A stretch of 64,000 nucleotides of DNA from Gonapodya sp. JEL0774 (lineage: Eukaryota; Monoblepharomycota; Monoblepharidomycetes; Monoblepharidales; Gonapodyaceae): contig JADIIX010000013.1 in assembly GCA_027604505.1 (NCBI GenBank), forward strand, positions 124,001 through 188,000, given 5' to 3'. Numbering within the stretch: position 1 is the stretch's first letter; the number at the start of each line of letters is the position of its first letter. Below the pieces are notes generated by a model. It searched no databases and was not told where the DNA came from. It saw only the letters and a list, made by a program, of their open reading frames with translations. A program made the position numbers and the translations under genes. Shown here piece by piece: positions 54,780 to 64,000 of the stretch.

Positions 54780-57405
54780 ATGGCCGCAACGCCTCGCACA
54801 GTTCAGTCCATTTTACGGCGAGTCTTCATCCTCGTCCGGCTGTTCGTCTACCCTCGACAGGTCGCTCGTCCTCCCCAACTCACGCGACCACTTCCACAAA
54901 TTATTTGCGATCTCCTCATTTCTCTTCGCGATAGATCTCGTGGAGCTCCCACACGACTTCCTAGATCCATAAATGAGAGCTTAGATGCTGATGGGGACTC
55001 GTTGGAGTGGATCGGAAAAGTTCGTCGGTTCTTGATGCCGGAACTGCAAGAGGATCCCAGAGTTGACGCTAGCGTTTCTTCTCAAGATTCAAGGGGACGC
55101 GTCAGTGGGACAGATGGAATAGATTCGCCGCCTTTGACAAATCCAGCTCCGGACGATCGGGTGTCTGGGTCTGAATTGAGATATCGAGAAAGGCTACGCC
55201 GTTCGGACATCACACCGTCACATTTAAACCCAGGATTTGAAGGGACGTCAAACCTCACAACATCAGAATCAAATGGTACAAGAAACCTAGACCAAAATTT
55301 CCCCAATGACAGTGCCAGGGATGAGGGCAAACGAACAAATGTGAACAACACACTTGCGACCGGAACGTCACCACAAACTCCCGTCGTCATTCATTTTCCA
55401 AGCACCCTCTCTAGTCAGCATGTCCATCCAATGTCGTCTGCAGAACCCAGCAGTGCAGAGACTGTTGATGACTGCGAATCCCTACCTTCTTTCTCTGGCT
55501 TGCTAAAACAACCGTGCATTCGCCGCTCCGCAACTCTCGTCATTTTGTCAATTATTTTTCTTGCCCTCTTCGCGCTCCTCGTGCGCTCAGACTCCTATGC
55601 CACATTTACCGACCCAGGCCCTCCGCAGGTGCTGGGTTGCTTTGACTCATTATGGACCACTCGCCCCTCAGATTGCGGTACTGACGGCTCCAGCTGCCAA
55701 CCTTTTGGAGGGTTTAGTTTCCCCGTGAGATGTCATCCACTCTGTTCTACGGTGCAGACCCTAGAAGTCCAGTGGCATGGCTCCAGACCGTTTTATCTGG
55801 AGCCAGTGGTCATTGGTACCGAGATTTATCGGGGGGATTCGTGGATTTGTGTGGCAGCAATACATGCCGGTCTCAGTACAGACCTCTCCGGAGGGTGTCT
55901 GGTAGTGGAAGTCATTGGTGACGCTGATGGTTTCAATGGAAGCGTCCGAAACGGTGTGACGAGCTACAGTTTCGATTCGACTTTCCCCAGAAACTACAAA
56001 CTCAGGCCCTGTGATCGACACAGCGGTTGTGCCGATCTGTCCTGGGTTGCTCCCCTAATGACGCTGGGATTCGCTGCGATTGCTGTTGCGTTATATGTAC
56101 CGATATGGTACTTCTTTGCAAGGTGGGAATTTGAGTTTTAGAACAGCACCAAGCATGGCCTCTCCCTAAACTCAAAATCAACCCTGCTAGTGCATTTGTT
56201 CTCGGGTTCTGGACAGTGGTTTTCTTCGACTATACATCCCCCCGCGCGGATATAGATTTCATTGTTCAATCTCTCGGCACGTTTCTCCCAACCATGGCTG
56301 CGGGCTATGTAGCGTGGGAATTCTTCGTTCGTCGCACACTACCCACCAAAGTGGCAGATTGGGGGTGGGACATACTATTATTCTGGGTGGTGCCAATGTT
56401 GGTGGGAGTTGGTGAGCCAAGAACATACGAAGAAAGCATTTTTAATCGGCTTCACCTGCCTCCAAATATTTCTAGAATCTGTCATGATCACATCACGTCT
56501 GCCTGACGTAACACTTACGTCACTCATCCTGTCGCAACCCAAAAAGCTCTTCACTCTCCTTGTTTATGTCATTATCGTCATTGTCTTCGTTTCTCACTTA
56601 TATTATCACCAACGGAGAATGGGAAAGGTCCCTGCACTTCTCATATTCGCAATCGCCGTTTTGGTTGTGTTCGCAACACTTCCCGTCCTTTTTCCAAGTG
56701 AGTTGTACACGCTCCTGTGGATTTTAGAAGATCTCACAACGCGAAATGGAACGCCCTAAAGCCCTCTACCTTCACCTTCATCATTATCAACTTTCATTTC
56801 TCCTTCTTCCCACCACTGCCGGTGTGCAAACTCGAATATCTATGATGTTTCAAGGGTTCTTAATCGGTTGGTTTCTTGAAGGAGTCGGCCGCTGGGGTTT
56901 CGAGGCACCGGTTGAAACAGCGGCAACCTACTACGGAATCTCGGATCGCGGGACCTTAACCCCTCAATTAGACAAGTTTACCAACTTCACACCGGCTGGA
57001 AACTGGACTGTAAGCTGGAGCTGGAATGCCGAATGGAATGGTGTCAGGAGAAATTTCTCCAATCTTGTGAACTTGACGAACGATGATCTCACTTTCGCAG
57101 GAATCGCAGCATATAGTCTTGCAATGAATGAGTGAGTGCATATTTTGAAACATCTCGATCAGAAACAATTCAAATCAACTCTTCTACGGATCAGCGTGGA
57201 GGTCTATCGCGGACCTCTTGCAACTTGGTCTGCCTTTCCCGCTCCAGAGAGCCCCATAAATGTCAGCGAACTTTATGATGGTGGACGAGGAAGGAACCGC
57301 GCCTTATACTTCCGGTTGGCGGGAGTGGATTCGTCGGGCTCTTTGCTCGACTACACCGCGCCTTTACGAGTGTTTTTAAACGGGACTCAAGAGGTGTTAA
57401 CTTGA
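54780..57405 (+). CDS. LCCL-domain multipass membrane protein
   Basis: A cytoplasmic N-terminus of about 250 residues, Ser/Asp/Arg-rich, precedes TM1 (ATLVILSIIFLALFALLVRS). The extracytoplasmic LCCL domain follows: RCHPLCSTVQTLEV, VVIGTEIYRGDSWICVAAIH AGLSTD, then VRNGVTSYSF and PRNYKLRPC. Further helices are LMTLGFAAIAVALYVPIWYF, ASAFVLGFWTVVFFDY, DWGWDILLFWVVPMLVG, KLFTLLVYVIIVIVFVSHLY, ALLIFAIAVLVVFATLPVLF and a HHYQLSFLLLPTTAGVQTR / FLIGWFLEGVGRWGFEAP block that is typical of fungal LCCL proteins. The C-terminal domain is soluble, probably lumenal (several N-x-S/T sites). Exons are 54780 to about 56075-56110, 56145-56410, about 56440-56700, about 56750-57131 and 57176-57405; some joins (near 56110) are uncertain. 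The function of fungal LCCL proteins is unknown. Confidence 0.82.
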
Positions 57406-57554
57406 ACACCTCGAGTTTTCTACTCACTCAATTGCGCGATCACTCTTCTTCAATGTGTGAACGTGACCACTATGCTCAAAAATATTTTCTGACGATGATG
57501 GTTCGACTCAGTGCATTATGTTATATTGTATTTAAAGGCCGAAACATATCTGTA

Positions 57555-60500
57555 TCATGCATCGTCCTCTTCCTCCCCCATACTCCCTTCGTCACCGTCG
57601 ATACTGCCTTCATCATCGTCCATACTTTCTCCGTCTTCGTACTCATCGTCGTACATCTCTTCAGTGTCCTCGTCGTGGTCGTGTTCGTGATCTTCACCTG
57701 AAACGGAATTGGCTTTTTGATCGGTCAGACCGAAACTATTATTCAGGACATGAGACGCGTGTAAGCGGGTTGGTGCGGAGACTTGTTGGGCGATGACTGT
57801 GTTCCGTACGGAAGTTAGCTGCTTGCTGGGTGATACTGGGTGAGCCATTGGGCGGTTCGCGATTGCAGGGGACCCCTTTTGTGTTCCTCCATCACCACCT
57901 CGTATTTCTGTTGCTGTACTTGCTTTGTAACCCACACCTCCTCCACCAGGTGTGGCCGTGCCCGTGACACGAGCGACTATTCCTTTTGCACCTTCCCTTT
58001 CGAGGTCCGCTAGCATCTCTCTTGCTCTTAATTTGCCGGTCAGCCAGGTCTTTGAACGGTTCTGCGCCCGCTGTGAGATGGAATCGTGAACTGCGCGGCG
58101 CCCTGCCTCTGATAAACCCGCTAGGATGATCCCGTCCACGTCGAAGCCCAAATCTGAGAGATTCACTCCAAAAGATCGAACATCTAGAATGGTGTCAGCG
58201 ATGGCGTTGATCAAACTGGTTTCCTCCGCCAGTTCATTCCGCCGGGAGTCCACCAGCTTGCGCTCCAAGTCCTGTAGTCCAGTTGAAGCATTATCTAGGA
58301 GAGGAAAAGCGACCGAAAGGTTCAAGTTTGAGAGAACACAGTCATACAATCCTTGGTGCTCACCGCTAAGGCTCAATGAAAAAGAATTGGACATTCTGTT
58401 GGCAGATGAATGTGCACCTTCCGCGTATCCCAATCCCTTCATAGATGTAGGATCTGAGGAGACATGGTCACCAGAAAGACCCGCGATACCATTAAGAGCG
58501 CTTTTAAGAGTTTCTCTGTTCAAAAGCTCTTTGCTGTGAGTGGAAATTGACTCGTCCAGTTGAAGAGATTTTTCGGCGACGCCATCCCGGCTGTGGGTGC
58601 CTCCAATAGTCAAGTCAAAAGTAACCGGAACTGGGATTTCCTCTATAGAAGTGCGATCATTTGTCCTCCCGTAGCTCTTTGCAGCAGGACTCTGTTTGTT
58701 TCCAGTCGGTTTTCGACCTTGTTCTTTGAGAAGTGCAGAGATGGTGCCAGTGTCTGCAAGTGACGCATTGAACACTTTCTCGACACGGATGAACACCTCT
58801 GCGAACTCTTTCGTCTTCGACTCAATGCTGTCCATGCTGACGAGAAGGCGCTTCTGCAGTGTGCTAATATCGCCGGGTTGCTTGTCGCCCAGAGTACCGA
58901 TTTTTGCTGTTTGATCCTGAGAGTAAGCTCCCAGGGCAGCTCCAGTTCTATTGGCACCAGACGCTAGCTCATTAACAGCTTCCCGCACACTCGCAATAAG
59001 CGTCCACAGAAAAGATTCATCATCGTTCAATGCTTTTAGATCCGAAGCAGTCGGAGCAGACGGTGACTTTGTAGCAGTACCTCGCTTTCCCGGCGGCCCA
59101 CGAGAGTTGGATGAACTTGATTTCAAGGTCATGGGATGCGCCATTTGTGCTTCTGGGTTGTTATTCACGCTCTTTACGAACGCATCAGATAATCGTTGCA
59201 CGGTGTCACTCTCCCGTTTGTGCTTCTTCCGCATTTCCCTGGCCTCTTTGACTCGTGACATAACAGCTTCGACACTTCGAACCTTTTCTTTCCACTCATC
59301 TGTGAACCAACGCTGAGCCAAATGAGCTGAACTTCCACCCGATTGTTTGGCATGGGCCTCCAATGCAGGGGCAAGCATTGCAGCAGTTGCCGCTAACGAC
59401 TCAAGGGCTTGATCAATAAAGATATTCGCGTCAGCAGAGTCCTCGCCTTCCATTAGAATTCCCGTCTGCTGTGCCTGTTCCAGTGCGATCAGGGCATTCG
59501 CTACATCGGTGGCACTGGCACCCAAACTCGCGAGACCGGGGATGTGAGATGCATCCACCGAGAGAGCGTTCAGGCTCGCGGCAAGAGATTGCTGTGACTG
59601 AAAGATACTGTTCATCGTTCTTGCGTGAACCGCGGTCTTAAACGCGCTCGTTGAGGGAACCGGCGGAGTCACTGAGCCTTTCCCCTTCTTGCTTTGCAGA
59701 TTATGAGAGATGCCATACAATACGCTCGTATCTGAGGGGGGCTTCCCTTGGCGAGCCACAGACGGAGATGCGGAGACAGGAAGTTGTGAGGGAGGCCCGA
59801 GTGTGGTTCCCGCTCCGTTCAATTTTATAAGTGGTGTCACCGAGGGGTTCTCCTTCTGCTTTTGCTTTTGCTGCTTCCTCTTCTTACTAGAGCCCGGATT
59901 CTCGCTCATGCCTAATTGAGAGATAGACTGCGACACTTTGGGTGGTTGCGTAACTGCAGGGGCATCCACTGGCGTTGCGGTGTCGGAAGTGTCACGTTTA
60001 AAGGCTGTCCTCAGCAATGCTGATTGCAAGTCACTCGTCTCCTTTGTGGGAGATGGGTTAAGATTCCTCTGCAACTGAGGTCCAGGATTATCATCGGTAT
60101 CAGAATGTCCACTAGTAGAGTGGGCCAACTGCCGTGTGTCTTTCGAGACTGATACGGGACGACGCACTAGAGAGACACTATCTTCGAGTACACTACTAGA
60201 ATCTGACGGATTCTCTGAGCCCGTTGGCGAAGTCCGACCAGAAGTACTGAGTGATGATGAAGCGATATCTGACAGTCTATCCAGACTAGATCGTCGTCCG
60301 GGGATCTGTAGACCATTTCGAACGCCCCTCAAACCAATGGGAACTTGGGTAGATGGAATCGACGGGGCATTTCTGGCGTCCTTCAAGCTAGTAGATTGGA
60401 GCCCGAAATTGTCAGTTACGGAGTCGAGTGGTCCGGCTGGATCAGACGAAACCTCAGAAGTGCCATTCAGGCTTGAGGCGCCGTTGTTCCAGGACGACAG

Positions 60501-63500
60501 AGATCCTTCCACGAGCGATACAATCTCATTTCGTGGTGGAGTCCTTCCTTCAAAGGTTTCATCTCCGAGCATACTCGAACGCTCTCTAAACGTATCATAC
60601 ACTGAGCCGGGTGATAGAATCATTGGACTAGAAGAACAATCTTCCAAAGAACGGGGACAGCAGATATTGCTCATCAGTTGGTGGCGAACGTCACGTGTCG
60701 GTTTTGAAGACATACCGGTGACGACCGAGGAAGGGTCCACGAGCTCCGTTCCTCCGGGGCCGGGGCCCGTCTCCGGAAACGGATTAGACGCAGGAACGTA
60801 AGTTGGAGCCTTGCGAAAATTTTCTGATGAAACTGTCCTTTAGCTTCCGCATCACCTGGAAACCAAATCAGCTGCTCACCTCCTTCAAACTGAAACTGAA
60901 AATCCGACTGCAGAGTCTGTTGCTGAACAATACTTCGCTCGCCCACCGTCGATGGCAAATTGAACGGATCTGCGACGGGTTCTCCGGAAATATTCGCCAC
61001 GTTTTCGAAAACACGCAACCTTCCACCATGGCGGGTGTGTGTGAACTGCTGGAAAGTCTGCGATCCCATTCTTACAGACATAATTGCAGGATCCTGAAAT
61101 GGTAATCCAGCTCGGGCAACACTGGGAGGAATGGTGGTGTTCGAAGAGCTTCCGCTCCCGGATACTCGTGCTGATCTTAAAAACTGGGCAAACACATCCG
61201 CGTTGTCTCGACCTGCTCCAGCATTGTGTTGGGATCCGGCAAGCCCTACCACTGAAAAGGGACCGGCGCGACTTTGCGGAGGTGGATGTCTAGAAAATGG
61301 AAACCCTGGAACGCCGTTCTCTACTGCTGTTGAAACCCGTGGCGTGGCGTCCAACGTGACGCTTTGCGTTACAGGGTATTGCTTGGAATGAATTCCACGC
61401 AACCTGGGGTCATGTGCCATCTTCTCATCTACAACTCGATGACCCGCGATAGCTGACATCGCTGGAGTTGCAAGAGTTAATGCTGGCCCATCCGCTTGCC
61501 GGAACACGGTCGAAAGGGAAGACTGAGCTGTGACCCCAGGTATTTGCAGCTCTCGAGTGACGGATGCGACTGAGGGCGGAAACTTCGACTGGAATATTTG
61601 AGTGGATCTGGTGAGTTCCATCGATGACAATAACCCGATCGGTACAAATTCTCGATAGGTTCACTCACACTCCCACTGATTTGATCTTGTCCGCTTGGTC
61701 CCGCTGCCGAGAATAACCTCTCAAATCGACTTTTTCTTCCTACTCCTGTCGCAGCGGAATGCAATGCCGCAGTGGCTCCAACAGAGTCAGTTCCCGGTTC
61801 AGATATCTGGAATCCGGGAGCGATAACATTACGGGATGCCGGGCCACCTTCAGGCAGCTTCGAAGAGTCCAGAGAAGTGGAAACATCTGTGCTGAATGGG
61901 TTGAACGGTCCATTATATCGAGGCTGAAGTCCCAGTCCCGCAAGTGAAATGGCTGCGCTTGGCGTCGAGAACAATCCAGAATAAACACCAAATTCACGCT
62001 GGTGCTGAAGCTCGCCCTGCTGATTGCCAACAGCACCTGGGGGGGCAGGTGGCGGATGTCCATGTAGTGGCGCCACCAGCATTGAGTTTGCTCTCAGTTG
62101 CTGCATTTGCTGTTGTTGAACCTCCTGACGATGTTGCTGAAGAGCGGAAAATTGTTGGAAAGCGGGATCCACAGAACTAAACACGCTCGCAAGTGACGGT
62201 GATCCAGATTTGCTCGTTTCATCCTCATGGCCCAGACCAGGAGGTAGAGGTATTGCAGATGCGGGAGCAAGACCCGGAGGTGGTGGGGTTGGAACAGGTC
62301 CAGGTTTCATTAAGTGCGTCTCCTCTAGTCCGGGCACACCAGAGGAACTGGATACCGATAGCGGAGCTTCTAAAGAAGACAAAAAGGCTCCTGGTGGGGA
62401 AACAAAGATTCTGTCATTGTCCTTCCCAACCTTCTCCCGAAGCCTCTCACTTGGCTTCTCCGTTCCAAATTCCCTGACGTTCTCTGTATGTGTTTCACGG
62501 TCCGCATCGTCCTTTTTGTCCCTTTCACCACTGTCCCTTTTTCCTTTCCAGTCACTGGAGCCATTTGTATCACCTCGCATCCGTCTTCCGGATACCTGCG
62601 ACGTCACTGGCGGAGGCGCTTGAGTAAGGACTGGGGTTCCCTCGCCATGGGGAGTTGCGACACCATTCTCGTCGCGGCCCGCAGCCTGAGACGAAGAGCG
62701 CGCAGGTTTTGCCCTTTGTATAGACATAAAATGCGTCCAGAGATACATAGCCGTAAGATCAGCATGTGACTAAACCACATACCAAGTGGCTGTGGCTGGA
62801 AGACCACCTCCCGTATCTCTCTTGACTTGTTCAAGTGGCGGAAAGGGAGCCGGCCTCACTTGACCTCTGTGCGGGGTGGCTAGAAGAGTTTCTTCCGTGA
62901 CTCCTTCAGCTGGATCCCCATGCTCATGAAGGAAAACGCAGTTGGGGTTCGGACATGTCTGTCCACGAAGGTAGTGTGCACAGTATCGTGTCGTACCATG
63001 TGTTGCTCTAAGAAAAATAGAAACAACGCGCCTTAGTTACTCAAGTACGTGGGCAGGCACATTAGAAACCACCTCCTTTGACTCACCTGACCAATCGGCC
63101 CTCGTAAGTTGTACCCTCCACCTCTTTAATTGCTTTTGCGGCATCCTCTTTCCTCGCAAAAGCAATGTACAGACCCAGAGGCTGACCACCCAATCCACCG
63201 TGCCCACCGCCAGCTGGACTACTGCTGGTGGGGCCACCGGCAGGCCGACGGTTTACGTATGCCCTCGTCACCTTGCCAAACTGGCCGAAATACTCAGGAG
63301 ATCGGAGTATCTTAAATTCAGATATGTTTCAGCTGCACATCCGGGGAAAATTCTCAGCCAGCAAAAATCTCATACCTCTTCGCCCCCTACTTTCGGCGGC
63401 AGTCCCACCACGTAAATGAGGTTACGTTGAACCACTCTTATCGACGCGAGGTGCTTGCGTTGTTGGAGTTCTTGCTCCTTCCTCTCCCGTTCTTTCGCCT

Positions 63501-63860
63501 TCTTGGCGGCACGAAGGCGAGCTGCCCTAGGATCGACGGAACAACCTTAGTTGGAATGACGGTCGGGAAGGGCCAGTCAAGGGACCGGCAAAAGCCAGTG
63601 AAGCATCATCTGCCTGCCCAACTGTGTTAATGCACAGTGCTGCGAAGCAAGCATCCACTTTGAGCTTCATGGCATTGCCTTCACGCCCTCCGCAATTGCT
63701 CATCATCTTGAACAAAGCAACTTCCTCAGTCCCCTGCTGTACTCACTCTTCCCCACTCATGGGTGTGAATTCAACCTGCTCGTCCGTGTAGGGGCGGCGA
63801 CAAGCCGGGCAAAGACTGTTCAAATTCTCTCGGATGTGATTCCAGCAGAAGCGACAAATC
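57555..63860 (-). CDS. NOT4: CCR4-NOT E3 ligase NOT4/CNOT4, 5' end beyond window
   Basis: The gene continues past the right edge. Exons seen: 63860-63747 (second half of the RING: ICRFCW, then LNSLCPACRRPYTDEQVEFT), 63526-63376 (RKHLASIRVVQRNLIYVVGL), 63310-63087 (RRM: SPEYFGQFGKVTRAYVNRR, LGLYIAFARKEDAAKAIKEV), 63007-62783 (C3H finger: YCAHYLRGQTCPNPNCVFLH), 62713-61669, about 61588-60880 and about 60830-57555. All joins after the first exon keep phase. The order RING-coil-RRM-C3H is diagnostic of Not4, the E3 ubiquitin ligase of the CCR4-NOT complex acting in co-translational quality control and mRNA decay. The C-terminal 1,500 or so residues are mostly Ser/Gln/Pro-rich with helical patches (ALEQAQQTGILMEGED, LARAREMLADLEREGAKG-like) and end in an acidic tail; they are longer than in yeast Not4. 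In the RING exon one extra A shifts the frame (see findings). Confidence 0.88.
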
Positions 63861-64000
63861 TTTGCGAAATTAAGTTATCAATGTTCAGTCCAGTACAAAA
63901 ACAGAAGGTGAATGGTACGGTCAATAGTACAATACGACCAGGTGAAACCAATTGATTCCAAAATCCAGAACGCATTTATCGCTCCAACGACACCGTGAAG
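63861..64000. other. Intron or 5' part of NOT4, unresolved
   Basis: The sequence right of the RING half-exon should contain the intron before ICRFCW. I could not find the first half of the RING (C-P-L-C...) within these 140 bases, so it is expected beyond the window. Confidence 0.5.

Noticed and set aside
1-64000. CRISPR arrays, rRNA, tRNA, insertion sequences, prophage
   Set aside because: None seen; the window is a eukaryotic intron-containing region.

Overview
This is intron-rich eukaryotic nuclear DNA, most likely from a zoosporic (chytrid-type) fungus. Most coding exons join only when short GT-AG introns (mostly about 45-250 nt) are removed. The gene set is fungal (BFR1, HUT1, an OCA-type phosphatase, fungal-style NOT4, a PDI ending HDEL), yet a 14 kb gene encodes a complete single-headed axonemal dynein heavy chain, which non-flagellated fungi lack. 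No prokaryotic features, CRISPR arrays, rRNA, tRNA or transposons were seen. Exon limits were worked out by hand from phase and family similarity; where all phases close to an intact frame this is stated.

Layout. 1-3.2 kb: G-rich flank, then a secreted or wall-anchored, Pro-rich, single-pass membrane protein. 4.5-9.7 kb (minus): TAF9, BFR1 and a choline-monooxygenase-like Rieske oxygenase whose [2Fe-2S] module cannot be found. 9.7-16 kb (plus): C2HC zinc-finger protein, OCA-type pseudophosphatase and two tandem HUT1 nucleotide-sugar/ER transporters. 16.1-18.3 kb (minus): protein disulfide isomerase. 18.6-22.5 kb (minus): GC-rich glyoxalase-fold (VOC) gene region, only partly resolved. 23-25.2 kb (plus): proteasome alpha subunit (PSMA1/PRE5 type) with an initiator-ATG-only exon. 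25.7-30.5 kb (minus): large conserved TPR-like protein and the Tudor splicing factor SPF30/SMNDC1. 30.9-33.9 kb (plus): acidic orphan and SPO11. 34-37.5 kb (minus): METTL24-like membrane methyltransferase and an unknown membrane protein. 37.9-40.5 kb (plus): tandem CCCH (TTP/ZFP36 type) protein and a DUF1279/FAM210 mitochondrial protein. 40.6-54.6 kb (plus): inner-arm axonemal dynein heavy chain. 54.8-57.4 kb (plus): LCCL-domain multipass membrane protein. 57.6 kb to beyond the right edge (minus): NOT4-type E3 ligase with a very long C-terminal region.

Functional themes. BFR1, two HUT1 copies and PDI, all linked to ER translation or folding, lie within about 12 kb. The dynein marks a flagellated life stage and SPO11 a meiotic one. 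Two segments (about 0.6-3.3 kb and 18.6-25.2 kb) are much richer in GC and simple repeats than the rest. The best candidates for novelty are the oxygenase without a Rieske cluster, the HUT1 pair abutting PDI, the SPO11 with an acidic Toprim insert, the apparent frameshift in the NOT4 RING, and the very small exons (ATG only, 27 nt, and 31 nt carrying the PDI active site).
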